Origin: Borrelia sp. A-FGy1
GTDB lineage: Bacteria; Spirochaetota; Spirochaetia; Borreliales; Borreliaceae
Assembly (NCBI RefSeq): GCF_014084025.1
Contig: NZ_CP043682.1
Coordinates: forward strand, 711,582 to 775,581
DNA: 64,000 nt
Direction of reading: 5' to 3'
Part shown: positions 18,798-27,932 of the stretch, piece by piece
How the letters are laid out: each line of letters begins with the position of its first letter
Numbering within the stretch: the stretch's first letter is position 1
Program-made: the position numbers and the translations under genes
Notes under the pieces: generated by a model
What the model saw: only the letters and a program-made list of their open reading frames with translations
What the model was told of the DNA's origin: nothing
The model's database searches: none

Positions 18798-19845
18798 TAT
18801 ATTAGAAAATAAGAGACGACATATTGAAATTTGTTTAAAAAAGGAAGATGTTAGTAGAAGTGATACTCTTTTAAATTTTGTTAATTTAAAGCATGATGCA
18901 CTGAGTGAGCTTGATTTTGATGATATAGATACTAGTGAGAATATACTAGGATATAAGATTGATATACCTTTTTTTATATCATCAATGACAGGAGGAATTA
19001 GAGAGGGAAATAAGTTTAATAAGACTCTTGTCAAAATTTCAAATGATTTAAGAATTCCAATGAGTTTGGGATCTTTTAAGCTTTTATTTAAATATCCTGA
19101 ATATATTAAAGATTTTGCTTTAAAGAAATATGCTGGTAATATTCCTTTGTTTTCAAATATTGGGGCTACTCAGTTGAGAGATCTTGGTATTTTAAAAATA
19201 AATGAGATGAATAAGAGACTTGAGGTTGATGCTGTGATTGTGCACTTAAATACAGGACAAGAATTAATGAATTCTAAGGGAGAGAGAAGTTTTAGGGGAA
19301 TAAAGGATTCAATTGCCAAGCTTTGTTCTGCTTCAAAAATACCTGTAATTGTTAAGGAAACAGGGTTTGGAATGTTACCTGAGTTAGTTGTTCGTTTATT
19401 AAACTTTGGAGTATCTTATGTTGATCTTGCTGGTAGTGGTGGAACTAATTGGGTTTTGGTTGAAGGTATTAAGGAGGGAAATTTGGAGGTTGCTTCTTGT
19501 TTTTCTAATTGGGGTATTTCTTCAGTTTTAACATTGATAAGTATTAATGATTCCCTTAAAGATAAAGTCTTTGCTTCAGGTGGATATGAAACTGGAATGG
19601 ATATTGCAAAGGGGATTGCTCTTGGAGCTAAATTGGTAGGTGCTGCATCTGCTATTCTTAAAGCTTTTTATGATGGTGGCAAAGAAGCTGTGTATAAGCT
19701 TTTAAGTGATTATAAATATGTTTTAAAGATGTCTATGCTTTTAAGTGATAGTAAGAATATATCAGAGTTTAGGGCAAATAAATATTATTTAAGTTATCCT
19801 TTGTTATTTAATTTAAAACAATTTAAAGATTTTTATGAGACTTAG
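18766..19845 (+). CDS. fni: Type II isopentenyl-diphosphate isomerase (FMN-dependent)
   Basis: Interconverts isopentenyl and dimethylallyl diphosphate using reduced FMN. The flavin-binding TIM barrel is seen in [32 protein letters not shown] and [20 protein letters not shown]. The length of 359 residues is typical. The start lies inside the synthase gene (32-base overlap) with GAGAAG a few bases upstream; ATG 18781 is a weaker alternative. Its presence inside the operon joins the end of the mevalonate pathway to usable prenyl precursors. Confidence 0.96.
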   Translation: MDTEFMGIEPNILENKRRHIEICLKKEDVSRSDTLLNFVNLKHDALSELDFDDIDTSENILGYKIDIPFFISSMTGGIREGNKFNKTLVKISNDLRIPMSLGSFKLLFKYPEYIKDFALKKYAGNIPLFSNIGATQLRDLGILKINEMNKRLEVDAVIVHLNTGQELMNSKGERSFRGIKDSIAKLCSASKIPVIVKETGFGMLPELVVRLLNFGVSYVDLAGSGGTNWVLVEGIKEGNLEVASCFSNWGISSVLTLISINDSLKDKVFASGGYETGMDIAKGIALGAKLVGAASAILKAFYDGGKEAVYKLLSDYKYVLKMSMLLSDSKNISEFRANKYYLSYPLLFNLKQFKDFYET

Positions 19846-21088
19846 TGAAAATTTCAGAAAGAAAAGTACTACAGAGAAAGTAGAAGAGATAAAGACTTTT
19901 TTAAAGTTAGGTGTTGATGATTTTTTTTATGATTCTGTTGATGAAGATTTTCTTTACAATATGGTAGAAAATTATGTTGGTTATTTGTCTTTGCCTATTG
20001 GTATTGTGAAGAATTTAAAGATAAATGGGAAATATTATGCTATACCTATTGCCACAGAAGAAGCTTCAGTTATAGCTGCATTAAATTCAGCAGCCAAAAT
20101 GCTTGAGAATGCTGATTTGATGTATTCTGTAGGTGAGGTATTAGGGACTTCTCAAGTATATATTAAGACAAATAGAGATTTAAGTCATATAATGCTTACT
20201 CTTTTTGATAAGATTGATGTTTGGACTAAACCTATTTTGTTCAATATGAAAAAGAGAGGAGGAGGACTTAGAAGGCTTGAAACTAAATACATTGGGGAAA
20301 TTGGTATTCAAAAGTTAAATATTTATATTGATGTTTGTGATTCTATGGGTTCGAATTTGCTTAATGCAGTAGCCGAGAAAGTTGCAAATCATCTTACTTT
20401 GGAATTTGGATATGAATGTGTTTTAAAAATTTTAAGCAACGATTTAAATAATTTTATTGTGAAAGCTAATTTCAAGTTAAATATTAGTAAGTTGACTGAA
20501 GATAGGGTTAGATCTTTGAATTTGGCTCAAAATATTTCTTTGATTTCTAAGATAGGCTTTTTTGAAGAAGAGCGTGCTATTACTAATAATAAGGGTATTA
20601 TGAATGGAATTACAGGTTTGTGCATTGCAACGCTTAATGATACAAGAGCTCTTGAGGCAAGCATACATAAGTTTGCATCAAAGGGGGGGAAGTATTTGCC
20701 TCTTAGTAAGTTTTATGTTTTAAATGATAATTTAATTGGAGAGATAGAACTTCCTTTACAGGTTGGAGTTAAAGGAGGGGCTGTGAGTACTCATGAAGCC
20801 AGTATATTAAGCTTTAAGATTATGGGTATAGGTACTAAAAAAGAATTTATGGGTGTACTTTCTTGTGTTGGGCTTTCAAGTAATTTTGCAGCTTTAAGGG
20901 CTCTTGCTCTTGATGGAATTCAAAGAGGGCATATGAGATTACATGTTAATAAAATTTTATATATGCTTGAAAGAGATTATAATATAACTAGTTATGAGAG
21001 AGAAAAAATATTATTGAAAATGAGGCATAGTGAGGTTTATTCTCTTGAATTTTCTCTTAAAGCTTTAAAGGAATTAAGATCAAAATGA
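19835..21088 (+). CDS. mvaA: Hydroxymethylglutaryl-CoA reductase, class II
   Basis: Reduces HMG-CoA to mevalonate. The sequence follows the bacterial class II pattern of Pseudomonas mevalonii: the catalytic Glu in [15 protein letters not shown] (about 75), CDSMGSN, HMGR motif [10 protein letters not shown], and the C-terminal [10 protein letters not shown] with the catalytic His. There is no membrane anchor, unlike eukaryotic class I enzymes. Cofactor preference cannot be read from the sequence with confidence. The start overlaps the fni end by 11 bases and the stop overlaps mvaD by four. Confidence 0.95.
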   Translation: MRLSENFRKKSTTEKVEEIKTFLKLGVDDFFYDSVDEDFLYNMVENYVGYLSLPIGIVKNLKINGKYYAIPIATEEASVIAALNSAAKMLENADLMYSVGEVLGTSQVYIKTNRDLSHIMLTLFDKIDVWTKPILFNMKKRGGGLRRLETKYIGEIGIQKLNIYIDVCDSMGSNLLNAVAEKVANHLTLEFGYECVLKILSNDLNNFIVKANFKLNISKLTEDRVRSLNLAQNISLISKIGFFEEERAITNNKGIMNGITGLCIATLNDTRALEASIHKFASKGGKYLPLSKFYVLNDNLIGEIELPLQVGVKGGAVSTHEASILSFKIMGIGTKKEFMGVLSCVGLSSNFAALRALALDGIQRGHMRLHVNKILYMLERDYNITSYEREKILLKMRHSEVYSLEFSLKALKELRSK

Positions 21089-22023
21089 AGGTTAGATGTA
21101 AGGTTAATGCTAGCTTAGCATTAATTAAGTATTGGGGCAAAAGAGATATTTTTTTAAATATTCCAGCTACCTCTAGCATTGCTGTAAGCATTGATAAATT
21201 TTATTCAACAAGTGAGCTTGAGATTTCAGATAAGGATGAAATAGTTCTAAATTCAAAGAGTGTTATCTTAAGGGACAGAGAGATAAATTTTTTCAATTAT
21301 GCAAGAAAAATCTTAAATGAACCAAATATTGGTTTTAAGGTTAGTAGCAAGAATAATTTTCCAACAGCTGCAGGGCTTGCAAGTTCAAGTTCTGGTTTTG
21401 CGTCTATTTCGGCTTGTATTTTAAAATACTTTAATCAATATTCTCATCAAAAAGCCTCAGAGCTTGCAAGAATAGGTTCGGCATCAGGAGCTAGGGCTAT
21501 TTATGGCGGATTTACAATTTTGAAAGAAGGAGCAAAGAGTACGTTTCATATAGATAATGGAAATCATTTTAATGATTTGTGTATAATATTTGCTATAGTT
21601 GACAGTAGTGAAAAAGAGATTTCTTCAAGAGTTGCCATGAAGATTTGCATGCAGAATAGATTTTATTGGGATGCTTGGATTAAATCTAGTCGGAAAATAT
21701 TTAAGGAAGCTTTATATTTTTTTTTAAAGGGTGATTTTTATAGACTTGGGCTCTCTATTGTAAAAAGTTATCAAGATATGTTTGCTTTAATGTTTTCATC
21801 TTCTATTATTTATTTTAAAAGTAGTACTATAGATTTAATAAAATATGTTTCTGCTCTTAGGAGTAGTGGGGTTCCTGTTTTTGAGACGATGGATGCTGGA
21901 CCACAGGTTAAGATAATTTGCTTGAAGAAAGATTTAAAATTAGTTTTAGATAGACTTAAGAAAAATTTTAGGGATGTTGATTTTATTGTCTCAAAGATTG
22001 GAAGTGGTTTGGAATGGATTTAA
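21085..22023 (+). CDS. mvaD: Diphosphomevalonate decarboxylase
   Basis: Converts mevalonate 5-diphosphate to isopentenyl diphosphate with ATP. A GHMP-superfamily enzyme of 312 residues: substrate motif ALIKYWGKRD near the N-terminus, glycine/serine loop PTAAGLASSSSGFAS, and catalytic Asp in METMDAGPQVK-like FETMDAGPQVKI. ATGA overlap with the reductase gene and a 10-base overlap with the phosphomevalonate kinase gene suggest translational coupling. Confidence 0.96.
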   Translation: MKVRCKVNASLALIKYWGKRDIFLNIPATSSIAVSIDKFYSTSELEISDKDEIVLNSKSVILRDREINFFNYARKILNEPNIGFKVSSKNNFPTAAGLASSSSGFASISACILKYFNQYSHQKASELARIGSASGARAIYGGFTILKEGAKSTFHIDNGNHFNDLCIIFAIVDSSEKEISSRVAMKICMQNRFYWDAWIKSSRKIFKEALYFFLKGDFYRLGLSIVKSYQDMFALMFSSSIIYFKSSTIDLIKYVSALRSSGVPVFETMDAGPQVKIICLKKDLKLVLDRLKKNFRDVDFIVSKIGSGLEWI

Positions 22024-22952
22024 TTAAATTTTCTGTACCTGGTAATTTACTTTTAATGGGAGAATATTCTATATTAGAAGAAGGTGGCCTTGGGCTTTCA
22101 ATAGCAATTAGTGAGAGAGCTTATTTTACTTTTAAAAGAAGCAATAAGTGGTGCTTTTTTAGTAAAAAAACTAAAGTTGAAAATTTTAATTTAATAAAAA
22201 ATGAAAATGATTTTGTTTTTAAGATGTTTAGATATTTAAAGCAAAAATATTTTGTTAGTTTAGAAAATTTTCCTTGTGATGTTTACATTGATACTAGTGC
22301 TTTTTTTTTAAATAACGGCATAAAGAAAGGATTTGGGTCTAGTGCAGTTGTTGCTGTTGGAATTGTTTTTGGGATTTTTTTACTATTTAGTAACGTTAAT
22401 CATTTTGAAAAAGATAAAATTTTTATATATTGTCTAGAAGCTTATAGATATGCTCAAGGGGGTTTGGGTAGTGGATATGACATTGCAACTAGCATTTTTG
22501 GTGGTGTTCTTCAATTTAAAGGTGGTAATTTGCCTAAGTATAAACTTTTAGATAAGATAGATTTTAGTGAATTTTATTTAATGCAGGGTAGTAAGACAGT
22601 GAAAACTACTAGTTCGATTATTAAATATAATGAACATAGAGCTTTTTTAATTGATTTTATAAAGAATATGAATATTATGATGAGGAAAATTGTTTTTAAA
22701 TCAAGTAATTCTTATTCTTGTTTTCTATCTAGTTTAAAAGAAGCAAAGGATTTAGGAATAGAAATTGGAGAAAAGATAGGGATTCCTGCTGATTTGCCTT
22801 TAGATCTTGCTTATCTTGAGAATGAATGTAGTTTAATTAAAGCTTTAGGAGCTGGAAATGAAACTTTTATAGTTTATAGACCAAATTTTGAAATTTTTAA
22901 GCGATTCAGTCTTAATTCAATAAATTTAGACTTGGATGGTGTAAGATTTTAA
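22014..22952 (+). CDS. mvaK2: Phosphomevalonate kinase
   Basis: Phosphorylates mevalonate 5-phosphate. It is a GHMP kinase with N-terminal motif FSVPGNLLLMGEYSIL, the ATP loop KGFGSSAVVAVG, and GGLGSGYDIATSIFGG, the pattern separating this enzyme from mevalonate kinase. The 312-residue length is slightly short for the family (often 330-360). It overlaps mvaD and is six bases from the mevalonate kinase gene. Confidence 0.93.
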   Translation: MDLIKFSVPGNLLLMGEYSILEEGGLGLSIAISERAYFTFKRSNKWCFFSKKTKVENFNLIKNENDFVFKMFRYLKQKYFVSLENFPCDVYIDTSAFFLNNGIKKGFGSSAVVAVGIVFGIFLLFSNVNHFEKDKIFIYCLEAYRYAQGGLGSGYDIATSIFGGVLQFKGGNLPKYKLLDKIDFSEFYLMQGSKTVKTTSSIIKYNEHRAFLIDFIKNMNIMMRKIVFKSSNSYSCFLSSLKEAKDLGIEIGEKIGIPADLPLDLAYLENECSLIKALGAGNETFIVYRPNFEIFKRFSLNSINLDLDGVRF

Positions 22953-22958
22953 AATTAA

Positions 22959-23852
22959 ATGTTTGTAATAAAAAAACCTTCTAAAGTATTATTCTTAGGT
23001 GAACATAGTGCTGTTTATGGGTTTCCAGTTATTGGGGCAACAATGCCGCTTTATATGCATTTTATTTATGCCTTTTCTAGTTCTTGGAAGTATTTAGGAA
23101 GTCCTTCTTTAAAAATAGATGAAGTAATATGTTTTATTAAGAATAGATTTAATAAAGTTAGGCCCATTGAATTTTTAATATTTTCAGAAATTCCAGTTGG
23201 AGTTGGCCTTGGATCTTCTGCTAGTCTTAGTTTATGTTTTGCCGAATACATTATAACTCATAAAGAATATGAGAATTACGATAAAATTTTTCTGGCACGT
23301 GAGATTGAAAATATTTTTCATAGTAAGTCTTCTGGTATGGATATTTTACTAATTGAGTTAGATGGAACTTTCTATTTAGAAAATAAAAACAATATTTTGT
23401 ATCCTAAGAGAATAGAACCTTGTAATTTTTACTTTTTAATAGGTGCGGTGAGAAGAGAGGTTGAAACTAAAAGAATAATATCTGATTTAAGTCAAAGAAT
23501 TTCTTTTAATAAAAGTTTGTTTAAAATAATTGAAAAGTTAGGAGACATTACTAGAGATTCTTATTTTGCTTTTTCTAGTCGAGATTTTTCTTCTTTAGTA
23601 AAGAATATAAATATTGCAAATAATTGTTTAAATTCTTTAGATTTATCTTCATATTCCCTTGGTTATATAATAAGAAGAGGGAAAGAATTTAAGGCTCTTG
23701 CTGGTAAATTGAGTGGGGCAGGACGAGGCGGAGTCTTTATTTTGATTTTTAAAGAAAAGCATGAAGCTATAACGGCTTTAAAAAAATTAAATAAAGACAT
23801 AGATAAGAGTAATATTAATTTAGTTTTAAAGCTTAGGGTATTTAAAGTTTAA
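22959..23852 (+). CDS. mvk: Mevalonate kinase
   Basis: Phosphorylates mevalonate with ATP. Motifs are PSKVLFLGEHSAVYGFPVIG (substrate/N-terminal), the ATP loop VGLGSSASLSL, HSKSSGMDILLIE with the catalytic Asp, and the C-terminal LSGAGRGGVFI. It is the last gene of the six-gene cluster. No clear terminator follows, only AT-rich DNA with a small inverted repeat at 23905-23919. Confidence 0.95.
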   Translation: MFVIKKPSKVLFLGEHSAVYGFPVIGATMPLYMHFIYAFSSSWKYLGSPSLKIDEVICFIKNRFNKVRPIEFLIFSEIPVGVGLGSSASLSLCFAEYIITHKEYENYDKIFLAREIENIFHSKSSGMDILLIELDGTFYLENKNNILYPKRIEPCNFYFLIGAVRREVETKRIISDLSQRISFNKSLFKIIEKLGDITRDSYFAFSSRDFSSLVKNINIANNCLNSLDLSSYSLGYIIRRGKEFKALAGKLSGAGRGGVFILIFKEKHEAITALKKLNKDIDKSNINLVLKLRVFKV

Positions 23853-24440
23853 GTTTAATATTTTTAAAATAAGTTGAAATTAATTTTATACTAGATGATA
23901 TTAGACATAATATTTATGTTATTTATAGTTTATGTAAAAATAAAACCATATTATCTAACATTGATATAATTGGATAGAATCTCATTAAATTGATAGGTCT
24001 TTATGGTCTTTATGAAGATTTTAATCATAAGATTTATTTTAATTTCGATTATATTGAATTGATTAATTCTATTTTTAGTATTTTTAAAAATTTTAATGAT
24101 ATGAAAGATGAATTTTTTTATCTTAAAAACATTTTATTTGATTATGAATTTTTTACAAAGATGATTTGGTTAGATTTCTAGGCGTAAAATTGAGAGTTTG
24201 TTTTAGTATAGAATTCTGTAGAGATTCTTCTTATAGTATATCGGATGTATTTTTATCAACATATTTGATTTTAGATATTATGTTGAATTTAAGTAGAGGG
24301 GGAGGGAGAGGAATTTAAGATTAATATTTTTTTATATAAGCCCTTAAGAATATAAATTTCATTAGATTATTATTAACATATCATAAGAGAGGATTAAAGT
24401 AGTATTTTATTAAATCACAAAAAACTTAATTTTTAAAATT
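23853..24440. other. Non-coding stretch between mvk and tRNA-Val
   Basis: No convincing gene is present. A 63-codon frame from TTG 23990 to 24181 has no ribosome-binding site and biased composition (Phe, Ile, Tyr, Asn), and is not called. ACATAA-TAT-TTATGT at 23905-23919 is a small hairpin. A purine tract with G runs (about 24295-24311, GAGGGGGAGGGAGAGG) is conspicuous in this AT-rich sequence and resembles a strong ribosome-binding site without a start codon. The stretch may be a decayed gene. Confidence 0.5.
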
Positions 24441-24514
24441 TGGGTCCAGAGGGATTCGAACCCCCGACATCCTGCTTGTAAGGCAGGCGCTCTGACCAAC
24501 TGAGCTATGAACCC
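24441..24514 (-). tRNA. tRNA-Val (anticodon UAC)
   Basis: On the minus strand all four arms fold: acceptor GGGTTCA with TGGACCC (one G-U), D arm GCTC/GAGC, anticodon stem CCTGC/GCAGG with loop CTTACAA, and T arm with GTTCGAATC. The discriminator is A. CCA is not encoded, so the CCA-adding enzyme at 35545-36777 is required. Confidence 0.96.
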
Positions 24515-24530
24515 TTTAATGTCAAGAGTT

Positions 24531-24560
24531 ATTATATAGGATAAGTTTTATTTATGTCAA
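24531..24560 (-). promoter_or_regulatory. Predicted promoter of tRNA-Val
   Basis: On the minus strand a perfect TTGACA (plus 24555-24560) and a perfect TATAAT (plus 24531-24536) are separated by 18 bases. The -35 box overlaps the stop codon of the upstream CAP-domain gene. This is the best consensus promoter in the window. Confidence 0.75.
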
Positions 24561-25009
24561 TTTTTTTGAAATTTTTCTCCAAAGATAATTATGAACATTT
24601 TTTTATTATTATGTGTTTTTAAAATATATCCACCCATTTTACTTGTATCTTTATTTAAAAGAGCTTCTTTATGGGGAGGACTTTTAAGCCAAGCATCTAT
24701 TACATCTTTAACTTCTATATCCAATGCTAGAATTTCTTTTATTCTACAAAAATATTTGTCATATTTTTTAACTCTCTGCATTGGAGTTGTTCCAAAAAGA
24801 GTATGTGTTAACACATTATGCTTACTGAGAGTTTTTATATATTCTTTTGCCACCATCTCAAGAATTTTATCTATTTCTAATTTTTTTAAATTTAGGCTAT
24901 CTCTTAATTTATTAATTGAATAATACAGAAATTTTAGGTCTTTATCTGAGCTTAATAATATGAATTGGTTTGTAAGAATTACAATAATAAAAATAATTTT
25001 TTTTTGCAT
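24557..25009 (-). CDS. CAP-superfamily (SCP/PR1-like) exported protein, BB0689-like
   Basis: The 150-residue product has an N-terminal hydrophobic signal (KKIIFIIVILTNQFILL) followed by a small CAP domain: INKLRDSLNLKKLEID, HNVLTHTLFG and AWLKSPPHKEALLN match the alpha-beta-alpha CAP pattern. The function of bacterial CAP proteins is mostly unknown. As I recall, the B. burgdorferi equivalent is an outer-surface lipoprotein. Here there is no cysteine near the signal end, and the only Cys is internal (KYFCRIK), so lipidation is not predicted. The gene is divergent from napA. Confidence 0.85.
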   Translation of the reverse strand: MQKKIIFIIVILTNQFILLSSDKDLKFLYYSINKLRDSLNLKKLEIDKILEMVAKEYIKTLSKHNVLTHTLFGTTPMQRVKKYDKYFCRIKEILALDIEVKDVIDAWLKSPPHKEALLNKDTSKMGGYILKTHNNKKMFIIIFGEKFQKN

Positions 25010-25030
25010 AATTACCTTACCTATAATAAA

Positions 25031-25043
25031 ATGATATTATCAT
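25031..25043. promoter_or_regulatory. Candidate Fur/BosR-type operator upstream of napA
   Basis: ATGATATTATCAT is a 6-1-6 inverted repeat between the divergent CAP-protein gene and napA, 36 bases before the napA ATG. The same 13 bases recur upstream of gltP-cdr at 63616-63628. It resembles half of a Fur box (TGATAATnATTATCA). BosR, the Borrelia Fur homologue, is reported to bind the napA promoter region, which supports this inference. Confidence 0.5.
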
Positions 25044-25078
25044 ACTATACATCTAATTGATGTTAGTAGGGAGGCAAT

Positions 25079-25660
25079 ATGTTAAATCATTTAGATTATT
25101 TAAAAATTGAAAGCTCAGATAAAATAAACTTAAGACTTCAAGAGTTATTGGCAGGGCTCCATGTTTTTTATTCTAATTTAAGAGGTATTCATTGGAATAT
25201 AAAGGATGTTAATTTTTTTGTAATTCATAAAAGAACACAAAAGCTTTATGAATACATTGCAGAAGTTATTGATACTTTAGCTGAGAGATCTAGAGCGTTG
25301 GGTTATGTTTCTGAATTTAGATATACTGAATTTGCTAAAAATTCTTTTATTAAGGAACTTAGTATGGAGTCAACCTCAAGTTTTATCCTTTCAGTGAACA
25401 GTATTGTAAGTGGTCTTAGTTATATTCTTAAAAATATTTTTGAAACAAGAGGTATTGTTGATAGTGCATCTGATTATGGAACTGCTAATGTTTTAGATGA
25501 CATTATGGTATCTCTTGAAAAATATTTATGGATGTATAAATCCTTGTTGAGTAATTGTGGATGTCCATGTCACGAGGAAAAAGAAAGTGATTTATGCAAA
25601 GATAAGGAAAGATGTGATTGTTCACTTTATAAAGATGGGTGTTGCAAAGAGAAGCATTGA
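25079..25660 (+). CDS. napA: Dps-family iron/copper-binding protein NapA (BicA)
   Basis: A dodecameric ferritin-like mini-cage protein. The ferroxidase ligands have exact Dps spacing: H38 (GIHWN), H50 (VIHKR), D65 and E69 (DTLAE). Unlike ordinary Dps (about 150-165 residues) it has a C-terminal tail from about residue 160 with eight cysteines (CGCPC, then CDC and CC) and a final His. In B. burgdorferi this tail binds copper, giving the name BicA. Roles are oxidative and metal stress and tick-host persistence. GGGAGG lies before the ATG, and a palindromic operator candidate lies upstream. Confidence 0.96.
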   Translation: MLNHLDYLKIESSDKINLRLQELLAGLHVFYSNLRGIHWNIKDVNFFVIHKRTQKLYEYIAEVIDTLAERSRALGYVSEFRYTEFAKNSFIKELSMESTSSFILSVNSIVSGLSYILKNIFETRGIVDSASDYGTANVLDDIMVSLEKYLWMYKSLLSNCGCPCHEEKESDLCKDKERCDCSLYKDGCCKEKH

Positions 25661-25740
25661 GCTTGGGGTGTGATTTGGAAATAATTTTAAAAATTTATTT
25701 TATATTTATTAATTAATAGTTCAAATTATGTTTGAATTAT

Positions 25741-25769
25741 TTGAAGCTATAGTAAATCTATAGCTTTAA
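25741..25769 (+). terminator. Hairpin between napA and fusA2 (terminator or leader structure)
   Basis: TTGAAGCTATAG (25741-25752) pairs with CTATAGCTTTAA (25758-25769) around a five-base loop: 12 pairs, one G-U, followed by TTTTA. It lies 80 bases after napA and 20 before the fusA2 start. It could end napA transcripts or fold in the fusA2 leader; its low GC content makes it a weak terminator. Confidence 0.45.
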
Positions 25770-25788
25770 TTTTATGTTTGAGGACTCT

Positions 25789-27798
25789 ATGGAAATTAGG
25801 AATATTGGAATTATGGCACATATTGATGCTGGAAAAACTACTACTACAGAAAGGATAATATACTATACTGGTAAAACTCATAAGATAGGTGATGTTGATT
25901 CTGGTAATACAGTAACCGACTGGATGGTTCAAGAACAAGATAGAGGTATTACAATTAGTTCTGCTGTTATTACTTGTTATTGGAGGGAGCATCAGATAAA
26001 TATTATTGATACTCCTGGACATGTTGATTTTACAGCTGAGGTCGAGAGGTCTCTTCGTGTGCTTGATGGAGGAATTGTTATTTTTAGTGCTGTTGATGGG
26101 GTACAGGCGCAAACGGAAACGGTATGGAAGCAGGCGTCAAAGTATAGAATACCAAAGCTTGCTTATATTAATAAGATGGATAGGGTAGGTGCTGATTTTT
26201 TTAAGGTTGTTAAAGATATAGAAAATAAATTTAACATTACTCCAATAATCTTACAGATTCCAATTGGGAGTGAGAATAATTTTGAAGGAGTAATAGATAT
26301 TATTGGCGATAAGGAATTGTATTTTAGACTTGAAGACGGTAAGCCTGTTGTAATTGAAAAAGAAGTGCGTGGAGAGCTTATTGAAGATGTTAAGATTTTT
26401 AAAGAAAAGTTAATAGATTCTCTTAGTAATTTTAGTGAAAGGATTACTGAACTTTTTATTGAAAATTCTGATATTGACAATTCTCTTATAATAGAAGAGA
26501 TTAGGAAGAATACTATTAAGGGATCTATTATTCCTGTTTTAATGGGAAGTAGCTTACAAAATATTGGAATAGAGCCTTTAATAAATGCTATTGTGGATTA
26601 TCTTCCAAGTCCTTTTGAAAAAAGTTTTAATGCATATTCTTTAATAGAGGATAGAAACATATTAATTGATTCTAGTTATGAGAGTAAATTATCGGCACTT
26701 GTTTTTAAAGTTCAATACTTTAGTTCAATTGCAGCTCATCTTTATTTTATTAGAGTTTATTCAGGTGAAATTAATTCTTCCAAAAAGGTTATTAATATTG
26801 CTAAGAATAAAACTGAAAGACTTACAAGAATTTTTAGGGTTTTTTCAAATAAAAGTGAGCAGATTGATGAGGTTAAGGCAGGAGATATTGGGGCAGTTAT
26901 TGGACTTAAACATTCTGTTACGGGAGATACTCTTGTTGAGGAGGGAAACGAAATTTTACTTGAGCCTTTAATATTTCCAGAGCCAGTTGTATTAATATCT
27001 ATAGAGCCTGAGAGGACATCTGATAATTCTAGGCTTAAAGAAGTTCTTGAAATAATAGTTAAAGAAGATCCTACTTTTAGTTATAAAGAGAGTAAGGAGA
27101 CAGGACAATTGCTTATTTCTGGAATGGGAGAGTTACATCTTGATATTATTATTACGAGAATTAGAGATGAGTTTAAGCTTAATGTTTATACGGGAAGACC
27201 TCAGGTAAGTTATAGAGAGAGTTTGAGTTTAGAGATTGATGATGTATTTGAGTTTAGTAATATTTTTGCAGGCAAAGAGCTTAATTTAAAAATTGGTATG
27301 GTTATTAGTCCTTTAAATAGGGGAGAAGGCAATAAAATTGATTTTAAATGCAATATTGATCCTTTATTTAGAGATGCAATACTTAAGGGAATTACTTCCG
27401 CTTTTTCAAGTGGTGTTATTGGGTATCCTATTGTAGATACAGGAGTTAAGATAATTTCATTAAATTATGATAAAGGCAAGGTTAGTGAGTTTGCTGTTGA
27501 GTCAATAGCAGGGCTTATTTTTCATGAACTTTTTAAAAGAGCTAACCCTATTAAGCTTGAACCAATAATGATTTTGGAAATTAGAACTCCTGTTGAATAT
27601 ACTGGAGAGGTGGTTTCTACATTAAGTCATATTGGTGGAATTATTCATTCTATTAATAATATTGAGTGTTATGAAATAATAAAAGCCGAAGCAGCTTTTG
27701 AAAAGCTTTTTGGATATGCTTCTACTATAAGAAGTTCTACTAAGGGGAGAGGAATTTTTACTATGGAATTTTCTTATTTTAAAGAGAAGTGGGAATAG
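25789..27798 (+). CDS. fusA2: Elongation factor G-like GTPase, EF-G2
   Basis: A five-domain translational GTPase. GTPase motifs are [11 protein letters not shown] (P loop), DRGITI (switch I), DTPGHVD and NKMD. Spirochaetes carry two EF-Gs (spd group); this one corresponds to the second, linked in B. burgdorferi to ribosome recycling rather than translocation. The usual domain IV tip segment is replaced by [17 protein letters not shown], which fits. ATG 25789 ([13 protein letters not shown]) is preferred over ATG 25774 because GAGGA at 25780-25784 fits it and EF-Gs start close to the P loop. Confidence 0.93.
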   Translation: MEIRNIGIMAHIDAGKTTTTERIIYYTGKTHKIGDVDSGNTVTDWMVQEQDRGITISSAVITCYWREHQINIIDTPGHVDFTAEVERSLRVLDGGIVIFSAVDGVQAQTETVWKQASKYRIPKLAYINKMDRVGADFFKVVKDIENKFNITPIILQIPIGSENNFEGVIDIIGDKELYFRLEDGKPVVIEKEVRGELIEDVKIFKEKLIDSLSNFSERITELFIENSDIDNSLIIEEIRKNTIKGSIIPVLMGSSLQNIGIEPLINAIVDYLPSPFEKSFNAYSLIEDRNILIDSSYESKLSALVFKVQYFSSIAAHLYFIRVYSGEINSSKKVINIAKNKTERLTRIFRVFSNKSEQIDEVKAGDIGAVIGLKHSVTGDTLVEEGNEILLEPLIFPEPVVLISIEPERTSDNSRLKEVLEIIVKEDPTFSYKESKETGQLLISGMGELHLDIIITRIRDEFKLNVYTGRPQVSYRESLSLEIDDVFEFSNIFAGKELNLKIGMVISPLNRGEGNKIDFKCNIDPLFRDAILKGITSAFSSGVIGYPIVDTGVKIISLNYDKGKVSEFAVESIAGLIFHELFKRANPIKLEPIMILEIRTPVEYTGEVVSTLSHIGGIIHSINNIECYEIIKAEAAFEKLFGYASTIRSSTKGRGIFTMEFSYFKEKWE

Positions 27799-27825
27799 TT
27801 TGATTATTAATTTATTTTTAAATAA

Positions 27826-27834
27826 TGTTATAAT
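27826..27834 (+). promoter_or_regulatory. Extended -10 promoter downstream of fusA2
   Basis: TGTTATAAT is an extended -10 element (TG-n-TATAAT), 28 bases after the fusA2 stop. There is no good -35 at the usual distance. Transcripts would start near 27841. Confidence 0.35.
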
Positions 27835-27840
27835 CTTTAG

Positions 27841-27932
27841 TACTAAAATTATTTATAGCTTTTTAGATTGATTAAGGATATTTTGATGTATCAGATAATC
27901 CAAAGATAATTCAAATTGGATTATTTGTTTTT
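27841..27932 (+). ncRNA. Candidate small RNA after fusA2
   Basis: About 92 bases lie between an extended -10 (27826-27834) and a strong hairpin with a U tract (27892-27932). No open frame of useful size is present. The boundaries are predicted. The alternative is that the hairpin simply ends the fusA2 mRNA, with a 94-base 3' untranslated region. Confidence 0.3.
27892..27932 (+). terminator. Rho-independent terminator downstream of fusA2
   Basis: CAGATAATCCAA (27892-27903) pairs with TTGGATTATTTG (27916-27927) over 12 positions with one G-U; a run of T follows at 27928-27932. The loop is 12 bases. This is the clearest terminator in the region. Confidence 0.65.

Noticed and set aside
23990..24181. 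63-codon frame after the mevalonate operon
   Set aside because: TTG start without a ribosome-binding site, AT-driven composition and no recognisable features; reported only as part of the non-coding stretch.
24591..24923. 110-codon open frame on the plus strand
   Set aside because: It lies opposite the CAP-domain gene, has no ribosome-binding site and shows no family features; antisense shadow.
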